From NCBI GenBank assembly GCA_016792685.1, contig JAEULQ010000065.1, positions 1 to 64,000 of the forward strand: 64,000 nt of DNA, written 5' to 3'. The position numbers were made by a program, and so were the translations under genes. The first letter of the stretch is position 1. Every line of letters starts with the position of its first letter. Below, in pieces: positions 35,594-44,328 of this stretch. The notes under the pieces are model-generated. The model did not search any database, was not told where the DNA came from, and was given only the letters and a program-made list of their open reading frames with translations. This stretch comes from Tabrizicola sp. (lineage in GTDB: Bacteria > Pseudomonadota > Alphaproteobacteria > Rhodobacterales > Rhodobacteraceae).

Positions 35594-36048
35594 ACCGGCG
35601 CCCTCGGACCGTCCCAGAGCACCGGATCGGCAAATAGCCCGGCGTCAGTCATCGGCCAGCTGTTCGCGGTTATGGGGTATTGTGCCTCGGAAAAGAGCCA
35701 GGACGTGCCGCGATGGACGATCACCTGTCGGGCGTGGCGAGAGGGCATTGCAAAGCCAGCCTCGTCGAGCATGTGCGAGTTGTGCCAGCCCTCGATCCGG
35801 TCGGGGCGGACATATTCGGCCTTGCGTGCCAACCGCTTGTAGTGAAGCACGCCGCGCGCCTTCAGCCCGGCATGCAGCGCGTCAAAGGTCGGGCGCAGCG
35901 CGTCCAGGCTGGTGACCAGCAGTTGGGCGGTTTCGGTCCTTACCAGGTAGGGCAGGTCGATCATCGCGGCATAGGCCGCGAAATCCCCCGCGAGGACCGC
36001 ATCAGACACCACGTCCAGCGCAGCCTGGTAGAAGGTGAGCGGGTTCAT
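35590..36048 (-). CDS. NTF2-like (SnoaL-type) protein
   Basis: A 152-residue protein beginning 'FYQAALDVVSDAVLAGDFAA' and 'YAAMIDLPYLVRTETA', the helix plus 'PY' pattern of NTF2/SnoaL-like cone folds, with later strands 'GWHNSHMLDEAG' and 'RHARQVIVHRGTSWLFSEA'. The same organisation appears in the gene at 36564. The assignment is by pattern, and no catalytic residues can be named. It overlaps the cupin and bicupin genes by 4 bp each. Confidence 0.6.
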   Translation of the reverse strand: MNPLTFYQAALDVVSDAVLAGDFAAYAAMIDLPYLVRTETAQLLVTSLDALRPTFDALHAGLKARGVLHYKRLARKAEYVRPDRIEGWHNSHMLDEAGFAMPSRHARQVIVHRGTSWLFSEAQYPITANSWPMTDAGLFADPVLWDGPRAPV

Positions 36049-36515
36049 CGGGGTCCCTTGAAATCGGTTCCGTCCTTGTAGGTGAAGCGCGCCTTGCCTT
36101 CTGCGATCTCGACTTTCAGATCGACATCGGAATAGGTGGCCACCTCGCGCGGGGCCTTGGTGCCAACGACCAGGAAACGGGCGATCCGGTCGGTGCGGTT
36201 GATGAAATGGTGGCCATCCGTGCTGCCCGCCGGGAAGGCCGCGCAGTCACCGGCCCGCATCACGGTCTCGCCTGCGTCCTGGACCAGGGTGCATTCGCCC
36301 TCGGTCACCATGACGAATTCATCCTCATTCTGGTGCCAGTGCCGCAAGCTGGAAAGGGCGCCGGGTTCCAGCGTGACAAGGTTCGCGCCGAACTGGGTCA
36401 GGCCACCCGCATCACCAAGACGCAGGGACGACCGGCCCTTCATCATGCTGGCATAGGGCTCTGGGTAGATCGAGCCGGTCTTCACCGGAACCTTGGTCGG
36501 GTCAATCACGGGCAT
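36045..36515 (-). CDS. Single-domain cupin
   Basis: A 156-residue protein starting 'MPVIDPTKVPVKTG', with ATG preceded by GGAGGAGG (start 36515 chosen over 36539). The cupin core has 'GGLTQFGANLVTLEPGALSS', then 'RHWHQNEDEFVMV' (metal ligands His, His, Glu) and 'DGHHFINR'. It is closely related to each half of the bicupin two genes downstream, consistent with local duplication and fusion. Part of the operon 36992 to 32427. Substrate unknown. Confidence 0.82.
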   Translation of the reverse strand: MPVIDPTKVPVKTGSIYPEPYASMMKGRSSLRLGDAGGLTQFGANLVTLEPGALSSLRHWHQNEDEFVMVTEGECTLVQDAGETVMRAGDCAAFPAGSTDGHHFINRTDRIARFLVVGTKAPREVATYSDVDLKVEIAEGKARFTYKDGTDFKGPR

Positions 36516-36563
36516 CGGAACCTCCTCCGGTTGGGCCATCGCCCGACCGGGAAGGCCCGGGCG

Positions 36564-36992
36564 TCAGGCGGACAGGGCGAGCGCGGCGAACTGCGGCTGC
36601 AATTCGGGCGTCGAAAGACGGGTATAGCTGACCATCTCGATCTTCATGCCGTCCCCCGCATCCGAGCAGTAGTAGACGGCCGAAGCGCGGCGCGTGCCTT
36701 CGGGCGGAATGGCGACCTCCAGCCAGTCGACCCAGACGCGGAAACGCCCCTTGCGGGGCAGGTCGATGGCCGTGACTGTCGGACGGACGGCCACCACATG
36801 GCGCTGGATCATCGACAGGCGTTGCAGGCACAGCATGGCGCAGGCGCTTTCCGCCTTGCTGACCACAACTGGCAGATCCTGCAGATAGACCGGCAACGGA
36901 TAGGCAAAGGCGGCTGCCAGTGCCTCGATCTGGCCAGAGAGCATCTGCTCGGCCCGGCGAGACATGAACTCGGAAACCTTGGAATACTGCAC
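36564..36992 (-). CDS. NTF2-like protein, first gene of the cupin/fadB operon
   Basis: A 142-residue protein resembling the gene at 35590: 'RRAEQMLSGQIEALAAAFAY', then 'PLPVYLQDLPVVV', then strands 'FRVWVDWLEVAIPPEG' and 'RRASAVYYCSDAGDGMKIEM'. It has an NTF2-like fold by pattern. No signal peptide. It is 48 bp upstream of the cupin gene and 155 bp downstream of the thiolase gene, with an operator-like palindrome between at 37116-37129. It is probably the promoter-proximal gene of this unit. Confidence 0.6.
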   Translation of the reverse strand: MQYSKVSEFMSRRAEQMLSGQIEALAAAFAYPLPVYLQDLPVVVSKAESACAMLCLQRLSMIQRHVVAVRPTVTAIDLPRKGRFRVWVDWLEVAIPPEGTRRASAVYYCSDAGDGMKIEMVSYTRLSTPELQPQFAALALSA

Positions 36993-37115
36993 TTAATCGA
37001 GCCTCAAAACGGTTTGGATATGCCGCTATCTTGGGAGAATCACTGTTGGCGCGGCGTAGAAAACCGACATTGACCTGTCCGCATGCGACATCAATCCGGG
37101 TTTGCGCCCGGTGCA

Positions 37116-37129
37116 TGACGTAAAGGTCA
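37116..37129. promoter_or_regulatory. Candidate MerR-type operator upstream of the NTF2/cupin/fadB operon
   Basis: The sequence TGACGTAAAGGTCA matches 12 of 14 positions of the perfect palindrome TGACGTTAACGTCA found in front of the first MerR gene (41377-41390). It lies 124 bp upstream of the NTF2-like start, in the only sizeable gap of this minus-strand cluster. A clear -10/-35 pair was not found beside it, so the link to the regulator is inferred. Confidence 0.45.
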
Positions 37130-37147
37130 CTTGCGCCGCGCATCCGG

Positions 37148-38359
37148 TCAGACCCGCTCGATGATCGTGGCTGCACCCATGCCGCTGGCGATGCAAAGCG
37201 TGGCGAGGCCCATGGCCTTGTCCTGGCGCTCAAGCTCGTCAAGCAAGGTGCCGATGATGATCGCCCCGGTCGCGCCCAGCGGGTGGCCCATGGCGATCGA
37301 GCCGCCGTTGACGTTCACAAGCGCGGGGTCGACGTCGAAGGCCTGCTGGAAGCGGAGGACGACCGAGGCGAAGGCCTCGTTCACTTCGAACAGGTCGATG
37401 TCGCTGATCGAGAGACCGGAATCCTTCAGGATCTTCTGCGTCGCGGGGACCGGGCCGGTCAGCATGATCGTCGGATCGGTGCCGATCTTGGCCGTGGCGC
37501 GGATGCGGGCGCGGGGTTTCAGCCCATGGGCCCGGCCAAAGGCCGCGTCGCCGATCAGGACCGCCGCCGCCCCGTCCACGATGCCGCTGGAGTTCCCGGC
37601 GTGGTGGATGTGGTTGATCCGCTCCAGATGCGGATACTTCATCATCGCGACCTTGTCGAAGCCGGGCATGACCTCTCCCATATCCTTGAAGGCCGGTTTC
37701 AGCGCGCCAAGGGCCTGCATGTCGGTGCCGGGGCGCATGTATTCGTCAGTAGACAGGATCGGCAGGCCGTTCTGGTCGCGGATCGTCAGGACGGATTTCG
37801 AGAACCGGCCCTCCAGCCACGCCTGGGCGGCGCGGCGCTGGGATTCCATCGCCAGCGCATCGGCTTGATCACGGGTAAAGCCGTATTCGGTGGCGATGAT
37901 GTCGGCCGAAATGCCTTGCGGGACGAAATAGGTCTTCATCGCGAGGCCGGGATCGACCGCGATCGCCGCCCCGTCCGAGCCCATCGGAACGCGGCCCATC
38001 ATCTCGACCCCGCCGGCGATATAGGCATGCCCTGCCCCGCCCTTGACCTGGTTCGCAGCCAGGTTCACGGCCTCCATGCCCGACGCACAGAACCGGTTGA
38101 TCGCAAGGCCGGGGATGCGTTCGTCAAGGTCGGAGGCGAGGACGGCGGAGCGGGCGAGACAGCCGCCCTGTTCACCGACCTGGGTGACGTTGCCCCAGAT
38201 GACGTCTTCGACCGCGTGACCTTCCAGCCCGTTCCGTTCCTTGACCGCGTTCAGCACCTTGGCCGAAAGCGCGACCGAAGTCAGTTCGTGCAAGGACCCG
38301 TCGGGGCGGCCCTTGCCACGCGGGCTGCGGACGGCGTCGTAGATGAAAGCGTCGGTCAT
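37148..38359 (-). CDS. fadA: Acetyl-CoA acyltransferase (thiolase)
   Basis: This 403-residue thiolase cleaves 3-ketoacyl-CoA. The nucleophilic Cys region is in 'VGEQGGCLARSAVLAS' (about 91), the 'NRFCASGMEAVNLAANQVKG' block follows, and near the end come 'NVNGGSIAMGHPLGATGA' (His) and 'CIASGMGAATII' (Cys). All catalytic residues are present. It starts 12 bp after the GST gene. The neighbouring genes support a beta-oxidation role rather than acetoacetyl-CoA synthesis. Confidence 0.94.
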   Translation of the reverse strand: MTDAFIYDAVRSPRGKGRPDGSLHELTSVALSAKVLNAVKERNGLEGHAVEDVIWGNVTQVGEQGGCLARSAVLASDLDERIPGLAINRFCASGMEAVNLAANQVKGGAGHAYIAGGVEMMGRVPMGSDGAAIAVDPGLAMKTYFVPQGISADIIATEYGFTRDQADALAMESQRRAAQAWLEGRFSKSVLTIRDQNGLPILSTDEYMRPGTDMQALGALKPAFKDMGEVMPGFDKVAMMKYPHLERINHIHHAGNSSGIVDGAAAVLIGDAAFGRAHGLKPRARIRATAKIGTDPTIMLTGPVPATQKILKDSGLSISDIDLFEVNEAFASVVLRFQQAFDVDPALVNVNGGSIAMGHPLGATGAIIIGTLLDELERQDKAMGLATLCIASGMGAATIIERV

Positions 38360-38371
38360 GGGGAATGCTCC

Positions 38372-38998
38372 TCAGGTGGCGGGGAAGGCCCGCGTCATCA
38401 GGTCGTAGGGGTGTTTCCAGCCGGGCAGAGCCGCGATGCGGTCAAGCCAGCGGTCGATATGGGGCCAGTCCTTGCGGTCAAAGCCGAAGGGCTCGGGGTA
38501 GTAGAGGTAGCCGCAGCAGGAGAGGTCCGCGATGGTGACAGCTTCGCCCGCAACCCATTTCCGGTCGGCCAAGTGGTCGTTAAGGATGGTGTAGGCGGCT
38601 TTCAGGCGGCCTTGCATGAAAGGGATCACGCCTTCGGGGCGCTTCTCCGGGGGCAGGAAGTTCATCAGGAACCGGGTGGTGCCGATAGCGGTGGAAAGCT
38701 TGTGGTTGTCCCAGAAGAGCCAGCGCAACACCTCACGCCGTTCCGCCGCCGACCGCCCGCCAAGCTTGCCGGTCTTGGAACTGATGTAGTCCAGGATCAC
38801 ACCGGACTGGGTCAGCGTGGTGTCGCCGTCAATCAGGACAGGCACTTCGCCCATCTCGTTGATCTTCTTGAACTCGGGACTGCGCGCTTCACCCTTGAAG
38901 AAGTCGACGAAGACCGGCTCCCAGTCGAGATCGGCCATCGTCAGCGCCAGGGCGCATTTGTAGGCGTTGCCGCTTTCGCCGAAGCAGTAGAGTTTCAT
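38372..38998 (-). CDS. Glutathione S-transferase family protein
   Basis: A 208-residue GST-fold protein. The thioredoxin-like N-domain has 'KLYCFGESGNAYKCALALTM' and 'EMGEVPVLIDGDTTLTQSG', and the helical C-domain has 'KWVAGEAVTIADLSCCGYLY'. The start at 38998 removes a long unrelated extension. It is sandwiched between the acyl-CoA dehydrogenase and thiolase genes, so it may handle a reactive acyl-CoA product or be an accessory. The class is not determined. Confidence 0.88.
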   Translation of the reverse strand: MKLYCFGESGNAYKCALALTMADLDWEPVFVDFFKGEARSPEFKKINEMGEVPVLIDGDTTLTQSGVILDYISSKTGKLGGRSAAERREVLRWLFWDNHKLSTAIGTTRFLMNFLPPEKRPEGVIPFMQGRLKAAYTILNDHLADRKWVAGEAVTIADLSCCGYLYYPEPFGFDRKDWPHIDRWLDRIAALPGWKHPYDLMTRAFPAT

Positions 38999-39080
38999 GG
39001 TCGACTTCCTTCCCTGAGCGCTGGTGCAGTCAGGCGGACCGTCGGGCGCTTGTCCCATTCGGCCCGCCCCGGTCGGAAGA

Positions 39081-40853
39081 CTAGAACGCCTCGGCGGGAA
39101 GTGCCATGACCGTATCGGCCCCAGTTTCGATGCGGGCGAGGTGCATCGTGCAGGCGGGAAGCTGGCGGGCCATGTAGAATCGGGCGGTGGCGAGCTTGGC
39201 TTCATGGAAGGCGCGGTCGGCGGTGCCTGCGTCCAGTGCGGAAAGGGCGGCCTTGGCCATCCGCACCCACATCAGCCCGAGGCAGACATGGCCCATCATG
39301 TGCATGAAGTCATAGGACCCGGCCAGCGCCGCGTTGGGGTTCTTCATCCCGTTCTGCATGAAGAACATCCCGGCCTGTTGAAGCTGCTTTGAGGCGGTCT
39401 TCAGCGGCTCGACCAGACCGGCCATCCGGGCGTCGCCGTCATGGGTCTTGCATTCGGCCTTCACCATTTCGAAGAAGGCCATCACGTGCTTGCCGCCGTC
39501 GGTCGCGAGCTTGCGTCCCACGAGGTCCAGTGCCTGCACGCCGTTGGCACCTTCGTAGATCATCGCGATCCGGGCGTCGCGGGCGAACTGGGACATGCCC
39601 CATTCTTCGATATAGCCGTGTCCCCCATAGACCTGCTGGGCCTGCACGGCCATTTCAAAGCCCTTGTCGGTCTGGAAGCCCTTGAGGACCGGGGTCAGAA
39701 GGCCGATCAGCCCGTCGGCGGCCGCATCACCGGTATGGGCGCGGTCGATCAGGGTGGCACCCCAGAAGGTCAGCGCACGGGCGCCTTCGACAAAGCTCTT
39801 CTGCTCCATCAGGTTGCGGCGGATGTCGGGGTGGACGATCAGCGGGTCGGCCGGGCCATTGGGGTTCTTCACCCCGGTGACGTCGCGGCCCTGGAGGCGG
39901 TCCTTCGCATAGGCCAGGGCGTTCTGATAGGCGGCCTCGGCCACCGCATAGCCCTGCAGCGCCACGCCAAGCCGGGCCTCGTTCATCATCGTGAACATCG
40001 CCTTCATGCCCTTGTGCAACTCGCCCAAGAGGTAACCTGTAGCGCCGTCATAGTTCATGACGCAGGTGGCATTGCCGTGGATGCCCATCTTCTCTTCGAC
40101 CTTGCCCACCGAGACCGCGTTGCGAGCGCCCAGCGAGCCGTCCTCGTTCACCAGAATCTTCGGCACGATGAAAAGGCTGATCCCTTTCGTCCCTTCACCC
40201 CCGCCAGGGGCCTTGGCGAGGACAAGGTGGACGATGTTCGACGCCATGTCGTGGTCGCCGGCCGAGATGAAGATCTTCTGCCCGGTGATCTTGTAGGACC
40301 CGTCTGCCTGCGGTTCGGCCTTGGTCCGCATCATCCCGAGATCGGTGCCGCAATGCGGCTCGGTCAGGTTCATCGTGCCGGTCCATTCGCAGCTGACCAT
40401 CTTCGGCAGCCACTTCGCCTTCTGCTCTTCAGTCCCATGCACCTTGATCGCCGAATAGGCGCCATGGGTCAGGCCCTGGTACATGTTGAAGGCCATGTTG
40501 GCCGAGACGAAGGTCTCGTTCACGGCGGTGTGCATGAGGTAGGGCAGGCCCTGGCCACCGAATTCGGGCGCAGCGTCCAGCGCCATCCAGCCGCCCTCGC
40601 GCAGAGTGTCGAAGGCCTGTTTGAACCCGGTAGGCGTACGGACCACGCCGTTCTCCAGGACACAGCCCTCGCGGTCGCCCACGGCATTCAGCGGGGCGAG
40701 GATATCCGAAGCGACCTTCGCGGCCTCGTCCAGCACTGCCTCGGTGAAGCTTCTGTCGAGGTCAGCGTAGCCGGGAATGTCGGCCTCACTGATCTTGAGG
40801 ACATCATGCAGCAGGAATTGCATGTCCTTCACGGGGGCGGTGTAGCTGGGCAT
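39081..40853 (-). CDS. Acyl-CoA dehydrogenase, DmdC-like long form
   Basis: This 590-residue FAD enzyme starts '[20 protein letters not shown]', typical of the long acyl-CoA dehydrogenases that include DmdC (3-methylmercaptopropionyl-CoA dehydrogenase). Core motifs are '[20 protein letters not shown]' (FAD/substrate loop), '[20 protein letters not shown]' and '[14 protein letters not shown]', the latter with the catalytic Glu. A C-terminal extension is family-typical. Substrate may be a short or methylthio acyl-CoA, but no dmdB/dmdD is nearby, so general acyl-CoA oxidation is equally possible. Confidence 0.88.
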   Translation of the reverse strand: MPSYTAPVKDMQFLLHDVLKISEADIPGYADLDRSFTEAVLDEAAKVASDILAPLNAVGDREGCVLENGVVRTPTGFKQAFDTLREGGWMALDAAPEFGGQGLPYLMHTAVNETFVSANMAFNMYQGLTHGAYSAIKVHGTEEQKAKWLPKMVSCEWTGTMNLTEPHCGTDLGMMRTKAEPQADGSYKITGQKIFISAGDHDMASNIVHLVLAKAPGGGEGTKGISLFIVPKILVNEDGSLGARNAVSVGKVEEKMGIHGNATCVMNYDGATGYLLGELHKGMKAMFTMMNEARLGVALQGYAVAEAAYQNALAYAKDRLQGRDVTGVKNPNGPADPLIVHPDIRRNLMEQKSFVEGARALTFWGATLIDRAHTGDAAADGLIGLLTPVLKGFQTDKGFEMAVQAQQVYGGHGYIEEWGMSQFARDARIAMIYEGANGVQALDLVGRKLATDGGKHVMAFFEMVKAECKTHDGDARMAGLVEPLKTASKQLQQAGMFFMQNGMKNPNAALAGSYDFMHMMGHVCLGLMWVRMAKAALSALDAGTADRAFHEAKLATARFYMARQLPACTMHLARIETGADTVMALPAEAF

Positions 40854-40903
40854 CTTCCTATCCTCTTCCCTGTAGGTGCCGCGCCCCATCGGGCGTGGGT
40901 CGT

Positions 40904-41305
40904 TCAGGCCGCGCGGCCTGGCACCAGCCCTTTGGACCTGGCGTCGGCCAGTTCGGCCTTGAGCTCGGTTATGGCCAGATCAAGCTCGGCCCGCTGCGCT
41001 TCCATTGCAGCCAGACGCTCAACCGCAAGTTCAAAGGCGCGTTGCCTCTGGGCGGTATTGCCGCCGTCCCGGTCGTAAAGGTCCAGCGTCTGGCGGATAT
41101 CCTCCAGGCTGAAGCCAAAGCGCTTGCCGCGCAGGATCAGCGCCAGCCGCGCCCGGTCACGCCGCGTGAAAAGCCGCCGTGTCCCGATCCGGATCGGGGT
41201 CAGCAATTCCTTTGCCTCATAGAACCGCAGCGTGCGCGGGGTCACGTCATAGGCCTCGCACATTTCACGGATTGTCAGGACGTCGTTTGGCAGGTCGGTC
41301 TTCAT
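40904..41305 (-). CDS. MerR-family regulator (LiuR-like), first gene of the acyl-CoA cluster
   Basis: A 133-residue regulator. The winged helix-turn-helix '[20 protein letters not shown]' and '[20 protein letters not shown]' is followed by a coiled-coil '[20 protein letters not shown]'. It lacks the C-terminal cysteines of metal sensors, in line with acyl-CoA-linked members such as LiuR. The start at 41305 follows GAG; an in-frame ATG at 41329 has no ribosome site. It is 50 bp upstream of the acyl-CoA dehydrogenase gene. Its own promoter carries a MerR-type 19-bp spacer and palindrome, implying autoregulation. Confidence 0.88.
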   Translation of the reverse strand: MKTDLPNDVLTIREMCEAYDVTPRTLRFYEAKELLTPIRIGTRRLFTRRDRARLALILRGKRFGFSLEDIRQTLDLYDRDGGNTAQRQRAFELAVERLAAMEAQRAELDLAITELKAELADARSKGLVPGRAA

Positions 41306-41360
41306 CGTCAACTCGTAATCAGGTTGCATCCATGTGGCGGCAGATGCGTTCCCGATGACC

Positions 41361-41391
41361 AGAATACCAGAGCAATTGACGTTAACGTCAC
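41361..41391 (-). promoter_or_regulatory. MerR-type promoter with 19-bp spacer and TGACGTTAACGTCA palindrome
   Basis: On the minus strand GTGACG (41391-41386) and TATTCT (41366-41361) are separated by 19 bp, the stretched spacing on which MerR activators act. A perfect 14-bp palindrome (41377-41390) overlaps the -35 and the spacer. A second palindrome TGACGTCA (41394-41401) and further GACG repeats lie just upstream. The first MerR gene starts 56 bp downstream. LiuR-type sites known elsewhere have a similar ACGT-nn-ACGT core. Confidence 0.7.
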
Positions 41392-41514
41392 CGTGACGTC
41401 ACGTCATGATTTGACTGACGTGGGGGCATCGCAATTTTCCGCGTTCCGCGCAGTTTTGGCGCGCAATTTTCAGAGTTTTGTGCATGTGGCCAAGGCCGTC
41501 GGGCCGACCCAGAT

Positions 41515-41898
41515 TCAGGCGTCGGGGAGTCTTGCCATTTCCTGTACGGCAGTCTCGCGCAGCGCCCTCAGATCGGCGATCGAGCCCTCAAGCTCGGCCT
41601 TCTGCTTTTCCAGTTCGACCAGTTGTCGGTCGGCAAGCTGGAGCCAGGCTTCAAGCTGCGGTCTCTCGCCCTTCTTGCCGTAGATCTGCAGCCATTGCCG
41701 GATTTCCTCGAGCGAGAAGCCGAATCGCCTGCCGCGCAGGATCAGCTTCATCCGGGCCACTTCGCGGGCACCGTAGTACCTTGCACGCCCGTCTCGTTCA
41801 GGTGCGAGCAGTTCGATATACTCGTAGTAGCGCAGGGTGCGCGGCGTCACATCGAACTTGGCGCACATCTCCTTGAAGTTGAGCCGGGTCTCGGTCAT
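41515..41898 (-). CDS. Second MerR-family regulator
   Basis: A 127-residue paralogue of the regulator at 40904. '[20 protein letters not shown]' and 'RARYYGAREVARMKLILRGR' form the DNA-binding domain, and 'LEKQKAELEGSIADLRALRE' the dimer coil. The two share '[22 protein letters not shown]'. GGGAGG lies before the ATG at 41898, and a longer in-frame start is not supported. It is divergent from the thioesterase/MATE operon (112 bp between starts), its probable target, though no obvious palindrome was found there. Confidence 0.86.
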   Translation of the reverse strand: MTETRLNFKEMCAKFDVTPRTLRYYEYIELLAPERDGRARYYGAREVARMKLILRGRRFGFSLEEIRQWLQIYGKKGERPQLEAWLQLADRQLVELEKQKAELEGSIADLRALRETAVQEMARLPDA

Positions 41899-42010
41899 GC
41901 GCGGTCCTCCCGCCGCGCACCCTAGGCCCAGAGGCCACAGTCTGGCAACGGTATCGGGTGGGGTTGCGTTCCCGTTCCGGTAGAAGTTTGATGCGGACGG
42001 AGAATACCGC

Positions 42011-42436
42011 ATGCCCGAGATCGAAGCCATCGCCCGCAAGTTCATCGAAGCTCTGCCGCACAGCCATGCGCTGGGAATGCGGCTGGAACGGATAGGCGCG
42101 GGTGAAGCCGAGATTGCGATGCCCTATGATCCGCGCCTGGTCGGCGATCCGGAAAGCGGGGTGATCCATGGCGGCGCGGTGTCGGCGCTGATGGACACGG
42201 CTTGCGGAGCCGCGGTGATGTGCCATCCGGCGGCGGGGATCTCGACCGCGACGCTGGATCTGCGGATCGACTACATGCGCCCGGCAACGCCCGGGCAGAC
42301 AATCCGCACACGGGCGGAGTGCCATCATGTGACCCGCAGCGTGGCCTTCGTGCGGGCAGTTGCGACCGATGACGATGTCGGTCGGCCCGTTGCGATGGCG
42401 ACCGGAGCCTTCACGGTGGAACGGGGGACGAAATGA
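42011..42436 (+). CDS. PaaI-type hotdog thioesterase
   Basis: A 141-residue hotdog-fold thioesterase. 'SGVIHGGAVSALMDTACGAA' is the signature with the catalytic Asp-bearing helix, then 'ATLDLRIDYMRPATPGQTI' and 'MATGAFTVERG'. The family hydrolyses acyl-CoA or aryl-CoA esters in the cytosol. It is the first gene of a three-gene operon, coupled by ATGA to a second thioesterase and then to a MATE exporter, and lies divergently from a MerR regulator. Confidence 0.86.
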   Translation: MPEIEAIARKFIEALPHSHALGMRLERIGAGEAEIAMPYDPRLVGDPESGVIHGGAVSALMDTACGAAVMCHPAAGISTATLDLRIDYMRPATPGQTIRTRAECHHVTRSVAFVRAVATDDDVGRPVAMATGAFTVERGTK

Positions 42437-42927
42437 AGCGGCCCGAACCGGTGCATGTCGTCAAGCAGCGACGCGAGGCCCTGCTGCGCAGTCTGGTGGA
42501 CGGCGTGCCGTATATCCGCTTCCTGGGCATCCAGTTCGACCGGCGGGGCGATGAGCTGACCGCCGTCCTGCCCTATCACGACAGCCTGATCGGCAACCCG
42601 GCACTACCTGCGCTGCACGGGGGGGCCACGGCCGGTTTTCTTGAGATCGCAGCGATGATCGAGCTGTCCTGGAGTTCGCTCTGGGAAGGGGTCGAGGCTG
42701 AGGGTGCGCTGCCGGCAGGGCCGCTGCGGCTGCCGAAGACCATCGACTTCACCATCGACTATCTGCGCACCGGCCTGCCGCGCGACGCCTATGCCCGCGC
42801 CCGGGTGAACCGGTCCGGAAGACGTTATGCGAGTGTCCATGTCGAGGCCTGGCAGGACAATCGCAACCGGCTTTTCGCGCAAGCCACTGGACACTTCCTG
42901 ATGCCGCCGGTCGAGCCGTCGGCATGA
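42433..42927 (+). CDS. Second PaaI-type hotdog thioesterase
   Basis: A 164-residue hotdog protein. 'PYIRFLGIQFDRRGDELTAV' is followed by 'LPALHGGATAGFLEIAAMIE' (helix block) and 'TIDFTIDYLRTGLPRDAYAR'. It differs from its upstream neighbour by carrying an N-terminal helix and a longer insertion ('WEGVEAEGALPAGPLRLPK'), suggesting a different substrate or a hetero-oligomer with it. It overlaps both neighbours by 4 bp. Confidence 0.84.
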   Translation: MKRPEPVHVVKQRREALLRSLVDGVPYIRFLGIQFDRRGDELTAVLPYHDSLIGNPALPALHGGATAGFLEIAAMIELSWSSLWEGVEAEGALPAGPLRLPKTIDFTIDYLRTGLPRDAYARARVNRSGRRYASVHVEAWQDNRNRLFAQATGHFLMPPVEPSA

Positions 42928-44240
42928 CCGAGATCACGCACGGACGGGTCCTGCGGATCGCGGGTCCGATCGTGCTGTCCAATGCAACCGTGCCGTTGCT
43001 GGGCGCGGTCGACACCGCCGTGATCGGCCAGCTTGGCGAGGCGGCAAGCCTTGGGGCCGTAGGGATCGGGGCCGTGATCCTGGCGACGCTCTACTGGGCC
43101 TTTGGGTTCCTGCGGATGTCGACCTCGGGACTGGCCGCGCAGGCGCAAGGGGCGGGGGACGCGGCCGAGCGCTCGGCTGTCCTCATTCGGGCGCTGATCG
43201 TGGGCGGCGTTGCCGGGCTGGCGCTGGTGATCGCGCAGGTCGTGCTCTTCGCTGGGGCCTTCGCCCTCGCCCCCGCCTCGCCCGAGGTCGAGGGGCTGGC
43301 TCGGGACTATCTAGCTATCCGCATCTGGGGGGCGCCGGCGACGATCGCGCTTTATGCGCTGACCGGTTGGCTTGTGGGGCTTGAACGCACACGAGGCGTT
43401 CTGGTGCTGCAGCTTTGGCAGAACGGGCTCAACATCGTCCTGGACCTCTGGTTCGTCCTGGGGCTCGGATGGGGCGTGCCCGGCGTGGCGGCGGCAACGC
43501 TGATCGCGGAATGGACGGGCCTTCTGCTGGCGCTTTGGCTTGCCCGCGATGCGTTCGGGCCTGGCCTGCGTCAGGCGCTGGCGCGGCTGGGCGATCCGGC
43601 GTCTATGCGCCGGATGTTCTCGGCCAGCCGGGACATCATGGGGCGGACGATCCTGTTGCAGCTTTCCTTCACCACCTTCGTCTTTCTTGGCGCACGGTTC
43701 GGCGACGTCACGCTGGCGGCAAACCAGGTGCTGATGCAGTTCCTCGAGATCACCGCCTATGCGCTGGATGGTTTTGCCTTCGCTGCCGAAGCGCTGATCG
43801 GGCAGGCCGTGGGCGCGCGTTCGGTGGCCGACACCCGGATGGCTGGGCGGATCTGCATGCAATGGGGCTTCGGGGGTGCGATCGGTCTGGCTTTGGTCTT
43901 CGCGCTGGCTGGGCCGGGGATGATCGATCTGATGACCACCGCTCCGGACGTACAGTCCGAGGCGCGGAGCTATCTTCCCTGGCTGGTGGTTGCCCCGCTG
44001 ATCGGGGTCGCGGCCTGGATCTATGACGGCATCTTCATCGGCGCGCTTCTGACCGGCGTGATGCTGCGGGCCATGCTTGCCTCGGTCGTCGTCTACGGAC
44101 TCGCGCTGGTTCTGCTGGTGCCGGTGGCCGGGAACCACGGTCTTTGGGCTGCGTTGATGGTGCTGAACGCAACGCGGACGGTCACCCTTTGGCGCCTTTA
44201 TCCGAAAGTGCTGCAGCTTGCCGGACGCGGGACAGGCTGA
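42924..44240 (+). CDS. MATE-family efflux transporter (DinF-like)
   Basis: This 438-residue membrane protein has 12 predicted helices. 'RIAGPIVLSNATVPLLGAVD' and 'TAVIGQLGEAASLGAVGIG' open the first half. The second half has 'LQLSFTTFVFLGARFGDVTL' and 'LDGFAFAAEALIGQAVGA', the DinF-type MATE signature. It is last in the two-thioesterase operon (4-bp overlap), so it may export a product of acyl-ester cleavage, but that is inferred from position only. It is not closely related to the MATE at 9232. Confidence 0.88.
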   Translation: MTEITHGRVLRIAGPIVLSNATVPLLGAVDTAVIGQLGEAASLGAVGIGAVILATLYWAFGFLRMSTSGLAAQAQGAGDAAERSAVLIRALIVGGVAGLALVIAQVVLFAGAFALAPASPEVEGLARDYLAIRIWGAPATIALYALTGWLVGLERTRGVLVLQLWQNGLNIVLDLWFVLGLGWGVPGVAAATLIAEWTGLLLALWLARDAFGPGLRQALARLGDPASMRRMFSASRDIMGRTILLQLSFTTFVFLGARFGDVTLAANQVLMQFLEITAYALDGFAFAAEALIGQAVGARSVADTRMAGRICMQWGFGGAIGLALVFALAGPGMIDLMTTAPDVQSEARSYLPWLVVAPLIGVAAWIYDGIFIGALLTGVMLRAMLASVVVYGLALVLLVPVAGNHGLWAALMVLNATRTVTLWRLYPKVLQLAGRGTG

Positions 44241-44328
44241 AGCCCAGGTCCGGGTATGGAATAGGCAACTTTCGCAAGCTTCCTGTCACCGCTTAGCCTT
44301 GTGGCATCGCGAAGTGAAGGAACCTGAC

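Noticed and set aside
37283-41078. Plus-strand frames of 608 and 545 codons opposite the thiolase, GST and acyl-CoA dehydrogenase genes
   Set aside because: They span several real genes and intergenic gaps on the other strand and show no motif.
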